Positions 8,054 to 13,530 of a stretch of DNA of 14,772 bases are shown here, piece by piece. Numbering within the stretch: the first letter of the stretch is position 1; each line of letters starts with the position of its first letter. Position numbers and translations under genes: made by a program. Source of the DNA: Lachnospiraceae bacterium (GTDB lineage Bacteria; Bacillota_A; Clostridia; Lachnospirales; Lachnospiraceae). Location of the stretch: the NCBI GenBank assembly GCA_017437705.1, contig JAFRYJ010000114.1, positions 1 to 14,772 on the forward strand, given 5' to 3'. The notes beneath the pieces are model-generated. The model was not told the DNA's origin. It saw nothing but the letters and a program-made list of their open reading frames with translations, and did not search any database.

Positions 8054-8952
8054 TGGGTGTTAAAGCGGCCGGGTGCACCCTGTGCCCGCGGGAATGCGGT
8101 GCTGACAGGGCTGTTAAAGCCGGTTACTGCGGCGGGCGTGATGCTATAAAAGCCGCGAGGGCGGCCCTGCATATGTGGGAGGAGCCCTGCATCAGCGGTT
8201 CCGAAGGCTCGGGAACGGTGTTCTTCAGCGGCTGTTCGCTGAAATGCGTCTACTGCCAGAACGGCGTGATAGCCCGGGGCGATGCCGGTAAAGAGATAAG
8301 CGTTCAGAGGCTTGCCGAGATCTTCCTGGAGCTCAGGGATAAGGGCGCGAACAATATAAATCTGGTGACCGGCACCCATTATGCGGACCGTATAACGGAG
8401 GCGCTGGATCTTGCCGGCAGGAACAGGCTGGGAATACCTGTTGTATGGAATACCGGCGGGTACGAGAAGGCGTCGGTCATAGAGATGCTGGAGCCGTACG
8501 TGGATATTTATCTGACGGACTTCAAGTATATGTATCCGGAGACGGCGGCAAGATATTCCGGTGCGCCGGACTATCCGGATACCGCGAAAAAGGCTCTGGC
8601 CGCCATGATGCGGACAAAAGGCGGCGCCGTTTACGACGGCAGGGGCATTATGCAGAGGGGCGTTATAATAAGGCACCTGGTGCTGCCGGGCCATACGGCG
8701 GAGTCCATGGAGATCATAAAGTATCTGTACGATACCTACGGCGACGGGCCGGTCTTAAGCATCATGAACCAGTACACGCCGCCGGAGGGCCTCGAAGGCT
8801 ATCCGGAGATAAACAGAAAACTAACGTCATATGAATATAAAAAGGTGGTGGACTTCGCACTGTCTCTGGGCATAGAGAATGCCTACATACAGGAGGGAGG
8901 CACCGCCGAAGAAAGCTTTATTCCCGATTTCGGCACCTGTGAAGGAGTTTGA
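8053..8952 (+). CDS. PflX-like radical SAM protein (pyruvate formate-lyase-activase homologue)
   Basis: A 299-residue radical SAM protein of the PflX/COG1313 type. The SAM-binding 4Fe-4S motif is C61-x3-C65-x2-C68 in FFSGCSLKCVYCQN. An N-terminal set of cysteines (C8, C11, C15, C26; CTLCPRECGADR and GYCGG) may bind a second metal or cluster. NLVTGTHY (103-110) corresponds to a family motif, and VVWNTGGYE and YLTDFKY follow. Members are relatives of glycyl-radical-enzyme activases, but their substrate is not established and no glycyl radical enzyme gene lies in this window. The ATG overlaps the dnaB stop by one base. The next gene begins one base after this stop. It is a radical enzyme for an anaerobe, embedded in a core replication/translation operon. 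Confidence 0.9.
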   Translation: MGVKAAGCTLCPRECGADRAVKAGYCGGRDAIKAARAALHMWEEPCISGSEGSGTVFFSGCSLKCVYCQNGVIARGDAGKEISVQRLAEIFLELRDKGANNINLVTGTHYADRITEALDLAGRNRLGIPVVWNTGGYEKASVIEMLEPYVDIYLTDFKYMYPETAARYSGAPDYPDTAKKALAAMMRTKGGAVYDGRGIMQRGVIIRHLVLPGHTAESMEIIKYLYDTYGDGPVLSIMNQYTPPEGLEGYPEINRKLTSYEYKKVVDFALSLGIENAYIQEGGTAEESFIPDFGTCEGV

Positions 8953-8953
8953 C

Positions 8954-9775
8954 ATGTCAGGATCTTCAAAAAAGAAAAAGAGTTCCATTTGGATGCTTAT
9001 AGCGGCGATCATCTGCCTGGGCGTCATAATCGCCTGTGCGGTCCTCATCTTTACAGAGAAGAAAGAGGACGTAGCCATCAATCCCTTCAACTATCTGGAC
9101 GTGGCATTTGAGGGCGATACCGGCAGCGGGAAGGCTGTCTTTACCATAAAGGAGATCGGGGAGGACGGGGAGCCCCTGCCCTTCAGCCTTAAGGATTTCA
9201 CGATAAACCAGACGGAGAACCTTAAGGAAGGCGATACCGTTTCTGTCAAGATCGATACCCAGCCGGAGGGATATATTTATACGGCAAAAGTGCGCAACTA
9301 CACGGTCACAGGCCTTAAGACCTGCATCGCGGACAGCGGGGAGCTTACCGACGAGGTGATCTATACGCTGGTGGATGCGGCGGATCCGATAATCGAGAAG
9401 AATGCAGGTACCGCGGACTATGCGGACCTTACGGATTACGAGCCCGTGGAGATGATCCTGGCATCAAAAGGCGACAATGAAAACGCGGTCTACTGCATTT
9501 ACGAAGCATCGTTTAAAGGGAAAAAGGGCGGCACGGCCGGCACGGTGATGGCTGTCAGATTCGACCACGTGATAGCCCGGGAGCCTGGTGATGCGGAAGC
9601 GGTCGTATACGGGAAGGCAGCCATCTTCGGCGAATGGCTGAATGTTATCGGCGGCGCAGGCAACGAGATAAAGTTCGGCTATGTGCCCGGCTATGAAACG
9701 ATTTCCGACGCGGAGGCGGCAGCCAAAGAGGACGCCGGCGACGGCGCGGTGATCTCGAAGGTGCCGCTGAGGTAA
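8954..9775 (+). CDS. Membrane-anchored protein of unknown function, shares C-terminal domain with 10012-10806
   Basis: 273 residues from the ATG at 8954, preferred over an in-frame ATG at 8879 because GAAGGAG lies 6 bases upstream and 8954 falls just after the previous stop. The N-terminus is a lysine-rich tail (SSKKKKSS) and one hydrophobic helix (about 12-33). The rest should lie outside the membrane. Residues about 47-106 look like a beta-rich Ig-like segment (LDVAFEGDTGSGKAVF, NLKEGDTVSVKID). Residues about 107-273, from GYIY, align by eye with 93-264 of the zinc-ribbon protein at 10012: VYCIYEASFKGKKG / LLFYTFEAVFENERG and FGYVPGYE / IGRIPGCM. It is the last gene before the terminator at 9800. 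I recognise no named family; the function is unknown. Confidence 0.8.
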   Translation: MSGSSKKKKSSIWMLIAAIICLGVIIACAVLIFTEKKEDVAINPFNYLDVAFEGDTGSGKAVFTIKEIGEDGEPLPFSLKDFTINQTENLKEGDTVSVKIDTQPEGYIYTAKVRNYTVTGLKTCIADSGELTDEVIYTLVDAADPIIEKNAGTADYADLTDYEPVEMILASKGDNENAVYCIYEASFKGKKGGTAGTVMAVRFDHVIAREPGDAEAVVYGKAAIFGEWLNVIGGAGNEIKFGYVPGYETISDAEAAAKEDAGDGAVISKVPLR

Positions 9776-9799
9776 GATGTCAGGCAATACAGGATGATG

Positions 9800-9827
9800 A
9801 AATGCGGCGGGTAACTGCCGCATTTTT
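9800..9827 (+). terminator. Intrinsic terminator of the gdpP-to-9775 operon
   Basis: AAATGCGGC (9800-9808) pairs perfectly with GCCGCATTT (9817-9825) around an 8-base loop, running into five T residues (9823-9827). It lies 25 bp after the stop at 9775. Confidence 0.9.
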
Positions 9828-9926
9828 GTGCCTGTCCGGGGATCGAAATAACTGAAAACGCAGCAGATGCATGCGGATGACGCGGTTTACGCATTGTGCG
9901 CCATGTGAAGCAGGCATTAACGGCGT

Positions 9927-9932
9927 TATAAT
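9927..9932 (+). promoter_or_regulatory. Candidate -10 box for the zinc-ribbon membrane protein gene
   Basis: A perfect TATAAT lies 79 bp before the ATG at 10012. No convincing -35 is present (ATGTGA at 9903, 18 bp away, is weak). The rest of the 9828-10011 gap shows nothing else clear apart from the strong AGGAGG ribosome binding site at 9998-10003. Confidence 0.4.
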
Positions 9933-10011
9933 AAATGTGTACAGTAATTAAGGTTAGGGTGACATATTAAAGACTGCATTAAAGCAGAGGGGCAGACAGG
10001 AGGCAGCTGAA

Positions 10012-10806
10012 ATGAAGATCAATAAATGTCCCAACTGCGGTGCATTGCTCCGGACAGACCGAGGATCCGGTGCAGTGCATTGCGAATACTGCGGATACAG
10101 GGAGGAGCCGCTGACGGTTGTTGAAAAAACGCCGGAGACGGAAACTCACAGGATCACAGATGAGAAAAAGGAGCGTTCGGGTTTCAACAGATCCCGCGTT
10201 TTTGCCGCTGTGCTGGTAATAATATGCCTTATCGTCATGCTCCGGAACGCTGCCGCTGAACCTGTCTATAAGCGCAAAGTACCGGAAGGCTATCATTATT
10301 CAAAAAGAGTGATCAATATCACCGGGCTTAACGGCATTACGAATATCTCCGAGCTTATCGAGGGAAGGACATATTTCGAGGACCTGCTTAAAGAAGCATC
10401 GGCAGACATAGAGGAGAAGGCAAAGGAAGCCGAAAGCGCCGTGCTTAAAGAATATAAATTGGTATCCGTAAAGCTTTATGGAAATAATGACGGAAACCTG
10501 TTGTTTTATACTTTTGAAGCGGTGTTTGAGAATGAAAGGGGAGAAACGGATACTTCCTATCTGGTAACGGCGTTTGAAGACATTGTTATCAGAAAACCGG
10601 ATACAGCCCTTGAGGAGCTGATCTACTCGAGACCGGCCGATGATTATGTAAATGTCAACGGAGAATACGAGCGCCATAAAGATACCGGCTTCTCCATCGG
10701 GAGGATCCCCGGCTGCATGGATCTTGATCATGCGGACAGGCTTATGGATAAAAGAGCGGACTTTTGTGATTACAGGCTTCTCGACAGCAGAGAGATCGGT
10801 TATTAA
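10012..10806 (+). CDS. Zinc-ribbon membrane protein of unknown function
   Basis: 264 residues. An N-terminal cytoplasmic zinc ribbon has CPNC (6-9) and CEYC (24-27), a standard CxxC-x14-CxxC pair. A charged linker (about 30-60) leads to one membrane helix (about 63-78, RVFAAVLVIICLIVML). The C-terminal part (93-264) would face outward. That part aligns colinearly with the C-terminal domain of the protein at 8954-9775, starting GYHY and continuing with FYTFEAVFENERGE and FSIGRIPG. The ribosome binding site is strong (AGGAGG, 8 bases before ATG). The gene appears to be a separate unit, with a terminator before it and the ferredoxin promoter after it. Many Clostridia have zinc-ribbon single-pass proteins of unknown role; a sensor or envelope function is only a guess. 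Confidence 0.82.
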   Translation: MKINKCPNCGALLRTDRGSGAVHCEYCGYREEPLTVVEKTPETETHRITDEKKERSGFNRSRVFAAVLVIICLIVMLRNAAAEPVYKRKVPEGYHYSKRVINITGLNGITNISELIEGRTYFEDLLKEASADIEEKAKEAESAVLKEYKLVSVKLYGNNDGNLLFYTFEAVFENERGETDTSYLVTAFEDIVIRKPDTALEELIYSRPADDYVNVNGEYERHKDTGFSIGRIPGCMDLDHADRLMDKRADFCDYRLLDSREIGY

Positions 10807-10821
10807 ACTTTGTGTTAATAT

Positions 10822-10850
10822 TTGACATTTCCCCGCAAATAGTGCATAAC
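10822..10850 (+). promoter_or_regulatory. Promoter of the ferredoxin gene
   Basis: A perfect TTGACA (10822-10827) is followed after 17 bp by CATAAC (10845-10850), preceded by TG. It is 38 bp before the ATG. Confidence 0.6.
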
Positions 10851-10887
10851 TATTGTAGTTAAGATCGGATAAACAGGAGGAGAAGAA

Positions 10888-11091
10888 ATGAAGGTTGTAG
10901 TAGATAAAAGCGAGTGTATAAGCTGCGGTTTTTGTGAATACACATGTCCTTCTGTTTTCAGAATGGATGACAACTACAAGTCTGAAGCCATTGAAAGACC
11001 CACCAGGGCGTGCCTGGATGACGTTCAGTACGTTATCGACAACTGCCCCGGCCAGGCCATCAAATGGATGAGCGCGGATGTAGATTACTGA
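10888..11091 (+). CDS. 4Fe-4S ferredoxin, single-cluster type
   Basis: A 67-residue electron carrier. Cys10, Cys13, Cys16 (CISCGFC) and Cys53 (NCPGQAI) are the expected ligands of one 4Fe-4S cluster. Two further cysteines, Cys20 (TCP) and Cys42 (TRACLDD), sit where the Thermotoga maritima ferredoxin has its Cys20-Cys43 disulfide. So this is a one-cluster ferredoxin derived from the two-cluster fold, not a 2[4Fe-4S] protein. The expected partners are low-potential redox enzymes of anaerobic metabolism; none is next to it. The ribosome binding site is strong (AGGAGG). The gene is monocistronic, with its own promoter and terminator. Confidence 0.93.
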   Translation: MKVVVDKSECISCGFCEYTCPSVFRMDDNYKSEAIERPTRACLDDVQYVIDNCPGQAIKWMSADVDY

Positions 11092-11105
11092 TACTGTAAA
11101 TGTTC

Positions 11106-11137
11106 AACAGCCCTGTGCGAAAGCACAGGGCTGTTTT
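11106..11137 (+). terminator. Strong intrinsic terminator of the ferredoxin gene
   Basis: A perfect 13-bp stem (11106-11118 with 11123-11135) is closed by a GAAA tetraloop and runs into TTTT. Because its 5' side starts with AA and its 3' side ends in TTTT, it could weakly act in the other direction for the toxin gene ending at 11161. Confidence 0.93.
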
Positions 11138-11160
11138 GGTCTTGTCATGTAATATTCATT

Positions 11161-11424
11161 TTATAAATAGTGGTTACGGCAGGAAATTATGCAGACACTG
11201 TCGTGTTTAACTGCATAGACCAGTCTGTGCTCATCGTTAATGCGGCGGCTCCAGAATCCGCGGAGGTTTCCTTTTAACGGTTCCGGTTTTCCGACACCGC
11301 TGAAAGGATCCCGCATAATATCTTTGATAAGCAGGTTAATGCGTTTCAGTATTCTTTTATCCCAAACCTGCCAATACAGGTATTCATCCCATGCATCCTG
11401 ACTCCATTGCAGTATCAATGACAT
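11161..11424 (-). CDS. YoeB/Txe-type ribosome-dependent mRNA interferase toxin
   Basis: An 87-residue RelE-superfamily toxin with the YoeB pattern: WSQDAWDEYLYWQ at the N-terminus, KPEPLKGNLRGFWSRRINDEHRLVY in the core and CRNHY at the C-terminus. Catalytic residues of E. coli YoeB (Glu46, Arg65, His83, Tyr84) are all present with a +2 shift (Glu48, Arg67, His85, Tyr86), so the toxin should be active. It would cut mRNA in the ribosomal A site when the antitoxin is degraded. It lies 10 bp downstream of its antitoxin on the same strand. The ribosome binding site is mediocre, which fits lower output than the antitoxin. Confidence 0.93.
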   Translation of the reverse strand: MSLILQWSQDAWDEYLYWQVWDKRILKRINLLIKDIMRDPFSGVGKPEPLKGNLRGFWSRRINDEHRLVYAVKHDSVCIISCRNHYL

Positions 11425-11434
11425 TTAGCTGTCT

Positions 11435-11698
11435 TCAATCCTCTATAAGTTCATGCTGTTCAAATTTCAGCAGGCCTTTTTTATATTCATCAAGCTTCAT
11501 TTCAAGATAACGGATGTTGCTTTCGGAATAAAACGGATCGGCAGTGATCTCAAAAGGGATCCTTCTTTCCCGGCCGACCTTTTTAGCAAAGATAGTGAAT
11601 GCGGCGCTCATAGACAGGCCCATGTCGGCACAGGCATTTTCCATTTTTTTCTTGACATCTGCATCCATTTTTATATTCACATTTACAGTCTGTGCCAT
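11435..11698 (-). CDS. RelB/DinJ-family antitoxin
   Basis: An 87-residue antitoxin. The N-terminal ribbon-helix-helix DNA-binding part (VNVNIKMDADVKKKMENACADMGLSMSAAFTIFAKKV) matches RelB/DinJ, with the usual RRIPFEI and a charged C-terminal tail that should wrap the toxin. The ribosome binding site AAAGGAGG is very strong. The first gene of the pair encodes the antitoxin, as in standard type II modules, and it should repress its own promoter. Its partner is of the YoeB type, whereas the classical partner of YoeB is YefM; DinJ normally pairs with YafQ. The gene is AT-richer than the flanking core genes. Confidence 0.92.
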   Translation of the reverse strand: MAQTVNVNIKMDADVKKKMENACADMGLSMSAAFTIFAKKVGRERRIPFEITADPFYSESNIRYLEMKLDEYKKGLLKFEQHELIED

Positions 11699-11710
11699 TT
11701 CGTGCGCCTC

Positions 11711-11752
11711 CTTTCATAAATATATTATAAGAAAGCATACAGAATTTATCAA
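11711..11752 (-). promoter_or_regulatory. Promoter and probable operator of the toxin-antitoxin module
   Basis: On the minus strand, TTGATA (11752-11747) and TATAAT (11729-11724) are spaced exactly 17 bp. An imperfect dyad with perfect 5-bp ends (CTTTC at 11711-11715, GAAAG at 11731-11735) is centred on the -10 and reaches into the ribosome binding site. A 10-bp palindrome AATAATTATT (11751-11760) touches the -35. Both are plausible sites for the ribbon-helix-helix antitoxin. Confidence 0.7.
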
Positions 11753-11777
11753 TAATTATTCTTCACAATTTCTTCGA

Positions 11778-11801
11778 CAAAATTCGCATCACCGAAATTT
11801 G
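11778..11801. repeat. Short inverted repeat upstream of the TA promoter
   Basis: CAAAATTCG and CGAAATTTG flank a 6-base spacer, pairing over 9 bp with one mismatch. It lies 25 bp upstream of the TA -35. It could be a regulatory site or a boundary remnant; no function is supported. Confidence 0.3.
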
Positions 11802-11839
11802 CCATATGGCTTTGAATCAGGTAAATGTCCGCTTATTCA

Positions 11840-11899
11840 GAAAACTCTCCTGCATCATGCTCCGGCCGTAAGGAACGGAACAGATGAGGGAGAGTTTTC
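11840..11899 (-). terminator. Long-armed inverted repeat after queF, probable terminator
   Basis: GAAAACTCTCC (11840-11850) is perfectly complementary to GGAGAGTTTTC (11889-11899) across a 38-base loop. It starts 3 bases beyond the queF stop on the minus strand. Both ends carry A4/T4, so it could stop transcription from either side. The large loop makes it an atypical terminator. Confidence 0.5.
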
Positions 11900-11901
11900 A
11901 G

Positions 11902-12396
11902 TCAGCTTCTCGCCTTTACATTTTCCGGATACACATCATGCATCAGAAGGCGGTCCTCAGCGGCCTTTTCCCATTTCGTCCCGGGCCTGCCGTAATTGCA
12001 GTAGGGATCGATGGAGAGGCCTCCCCTGGGATTGAACTTGCCCCAGACCTCGATGTATCTCGGATCCATCAGCTTGATGAGATCGTCCATGATGATGTTC
12101 ACGCAGTCCTCGTGGAAATCTCCGTGGTTCCTGAAGCTGAACAGATAAAGCTTAAGGGACTTGCTCTCAACCATCTTAATATCGGGCACATACGAAATGT
12201 AGATCGTGCCGAAGTCCGGCTGGCCCGTCATGGGGCAGAGCGAAGTAAACTCGGGGCAGTTGAATTTTACGAAATAATCCCGGTCGGGATGCTTGTTAAC
12301 AAAGGTCTCCAGCACCTCGGGCGCATAGTCATCACGATACTTTGTTGCCTTATTGCCGAGAAGGGTCAGGCCCTTAAGTTCTTCTTCCGTACGCAT
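11902..12396 (-). CDS. queF: NADPH-dependent 7-cyano-7-deazaguanine reductase QueF
   Basis: QueF reduces the nitrile preQ0 to the amine preQ1, the last free-base step before insertion into tRNA by Tgt (queuosine pathway). At 164 residues it is the short unimodular type, like Bacillus subtilis QueF. The nucleophile Cys54 lies in [17 protein letters not shown] with Asp61. The QueF signature [15 protein letters not shown] (78-92) and His95-Glu96 follow. I start at the ATG at 12396, 8 bases after GGAGGAGGT; a TTG at 12402 would overlap the queT stop and is less likely. The start lies 2 bases after the queT stop, so the two genes are coupled and share the preQ1 riboswitch leader. Confidence 0.96.
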   Translation of the reverse strand: MRTEEELKGLTLLGNKATKYRDDYAPEVLETFVNKHPDRDYFVKFNCPEFTSLCPMTGQPDFGTIYISYVPDIKMVESKSLKLYLFSFRNHGDFHEDCVNIIMDDLIKLMDPRYIEVWGKFNPRGGLSIDPYCNYGRPGTKWEKAAEDRLLMHDVYPENVKARS

Positions 12397-12398
12397 TA

Positions 12399-12920
12399 TC
12401 AATTACCTCCTCCGGAGAATACTTTTGTCTTTGAGAGTGATACGACCAGCAGCGATCCCACGACGCCGGCCACCAGCTGTCCCACCAGAAGGCTTGCCGT
12501 GAGCACCCAGTAGGGCATTTCCAGGATGATGTGCAGGTACACCGGAACGCCGAAGCCCGGCACCAGGAACACGGGAAGCCCCGCCAGCCAGTTGGGCAGC
12601 TTAAGCTTCTTTATAAGAACTACCAGGGATGTGGTCAGAACTCCGATAATAAACCCGCCGATGATGTCCGGCAGCCCCAGCCCGCCGAATAACAGGTTCG
12701 ACAGACAGTTTGCCGCACCGAGGGGCAGGATGAGGAACGGGAAAAACCAGCTGAGCGCATAGATGGCTGTTGCTATGCGGATCTGATAGGCTCCGAATGA
12801 AAAGCTCTGTGTAAGATAGACCGTTATGACATAAACGGCCATGAAGATACCCGAAATGGCTATCTTCTGCGAAAGTGACCAGGTACCGGTGCTGCCGGTG
12901 CTTGAATTTTTAATATTCAT
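12399..12920 (-). CDS. queT: QueT-family queuosine-precursor transporter (ECF S component)
   Basis: A 173-residue membrane protein with about five to six hydrophobic segments. Typical QueT features are the N-terminal [37 protein letters not shown] and the [27 protein letters not shown] loop. QueT proteins are substrate-binding S components of energy-coupling-factor transporters that import queuosine precursors (preQ0, preQ1 or related bases) and need the shared EcfAA'T module encoded elsewhere. Support comes from the preQ1 riboswitch directly upstream and queF directly downstream. The ribosome binding site AGGGGAG is continuous with the riboswitch tail, pointing to translational control. Confidence 0.93.
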   Translation of the reverse strand: MNIKNSSTGSTGTWSLSQKIAISGIFMAVYVITVYLTQSFSFGAYQIRIATAIYALSWFFPFLILPLGAANCLSNLLFGGLGLPDIIGGFIIGVLTTSLVVLIKKLKLPNWLAGLPVFLVPGFGVPVYLHIILEMPYWVLTASLLVGQLVAGVVGSLLVVSLSKTKVFSGGGN

Positions 12921-12931
12921 AAAGTGAATCT

Positions 12932-12971
12932 CCCCTAGTTTTGTTTATAGACAGGATGGTCTCGAACTGTC
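12932..12971 (-). promoter_or_regulatory. PreQ1 class I riboswitch controlling queT-queF
   Basis: Read on the minus strand: P1 5' strand GACAG (12971-12967), 12-base loop TTCGAGACCATC (12966-12955), P1 3' strand CTGTC (12954-12950), then the A-rich tail TATAAACAAAACTAGGGG (12949-12932). The order of 5-bp stem, 12-base loop and tail with an A-rich run and a CUA element matches the B. subtilis and Thermoanaerobacter tengcongensis preQ1-I aptamers as I know them. The tail runs into the Shine-Dalgarno AGGGGAG, so ligand-stabilised folding should hide the ribosome binding site and lower queT expression. I did not assign the P2 pairs with certainty. Confidence 0.88.
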
Positions 12972-12977
12972 TGACAG
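12967..12977 (-). other. Possible anti-P1 hairpin overlapping the riboswitch
   Basis: Immediately 5' of the aptamer the transcript reads CTGTCAGACAG. CTGT (12977-12974) can pair with ACAG (12970-12967), the P1 5' strand, across a CAG triloop. This would compete with P1. A larger GC-rich leader stretch (about 12978-13015) precedes it. Confidence 0.4.
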
Positions 12978-13021
12978 CCACGACGGCAGGCGCAAAGCCG
13001 CACCGGGAGCGCGTCTTAATG

Positions 13022-13049
13022 ATTATAGCACGGGAAAACCATATTGCAA
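13022..13049 (-). promoter_or_regulatory. Promoter of queT-queF
   Basis: On the minus strand, TGCTATAAT is a perfect extended -10 (TATAAT 13027-13022), and TTGCAA (13049-13044) lies 16 bp upstream as -35. The resulting leader is about 95 bases, long enough to hold the riboswitch. Confidence 0.7.
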
Positions 13050-13072
13050 TAAAATGTGTCAAAAAGTAAAAT
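13044..13072 (+). promoter_or_regulatory. Promoter of the glycosyltransferase operon, sharing its -35 with queT-queF
   Basis: TTGCAA (13044-13049) is its own reverse complement. On the plus strand it is followed after 17 bp by TAAAAT (13067-13072), 36 bp before the ATG at 13108. The same hexamer is the -35 of the opposite promoter. Confidence 0.5.
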
Positions 13073-13107
13073 ATTCTTATCTATGGGTAAAAATAAGGAG
13101 AGTTAAG

Positions 13108-13530
13108 ATGGCAGAGATCAATTCAGTCGATGTTGAGAAGATAATGGAGGAGATCCGGGCCGATATAAAGGCCAGAGGCCTCACGTCGGACCTGCCCGAT
13201 TTTAAGGGTAAAAGCAGCAAGGCCCGCGAAAGATCCGAAGGGTTTGACATCGTGGAATTCGAATCAAGACTTAATGCCCTTGAAAATGAATATAACGTGG
13301 ATCCGTTCCCGGTCATCACCGGCGGCAAGAAGGCCATGAAGAGGGTCATCAGGCATATGATCTCCTTCCAGACCGCGCCGGGCGTTAGCCAGCAGAACGT
13401 TGTAAATATGGATATGGCGGAGCTTTTCGAGTTTATCGGCGCATATATCAGGGAGACGGACGACCGCATAGCCGGGCTTGAAAAAGAGATCGCGGAGCTT
13501 AAGGAAAAAGCCGAGGGTGCCGGGAAATGA
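13108..13530 (+). CDS. Small coiled-coil protein of unknown function heading a glycosyltransferase operon
   Basis: 140 residues from the ATG at 13108, chosen because AAGGAG lies 7 bases upstream and the promoter -10 at 13067 excludes the earlier in-frame ATG at 13054. It is a soluble, highly charged protein. The N-terminus VEKIMEEIRADIKARGLTSDLPDF is a motif I associate with small proteins and enzyme N-termini in clostridial glycan clusters (recall only). The middle part (about 45-110) includes a basic patch KKAMKRVIRHM. The C-terminus (about 106-138) is heptad-like: IGAYIRETDDRIAGLEKEIAELKEKAE. It overlaps the glycosyltransferase by ATGA, so translation is coupled. A scaffold or partner of the glycosyltransferase is a reasonable guess, no more. 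Confidence 0.8.
   Translation: MAEINSVDVEKIMEEIRADIKARGLTSDLPDFKGKSSKARERSEGFDIVEFESRLNALENEYNVDPFPVITGGKKAMKRVIRHMISFQTAPGVSQQNVVNMDMAELFEFIGAYIRETDDRIAGLEKEIAELKEKAEGAGK

Noticed and set aside
8050..8694. A 214-residue minus-strand open frame
   Set aside because: It is antisense to the PflX-like radical SAM gene, whose cysteine motifs are intact in the plus frame.
12397..12402. TTG start for queF at 12402
   Set aside because: It overlaps the queT stop and is closer to the ribosome binding site than ideal; the ATG at 12396 has better spacing and gives the usual family length.
11453..12513. Plus-strand open frames across the antitoxin and queF (11453-11719, 11544-12035, 11884-12513)
   Set aside because: Antisense to the antitoxin, queF and queT, all of which have recognised motifs and starts on the minus strand.
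13054..13107. N-terminal extension of the coiled-coil protein from the ATG at 13054
   Set aside because: The extension has no ribosome binding site, and the proposed promoter -10 (13067-13072) lies inside it, so its start would not be transcribed.
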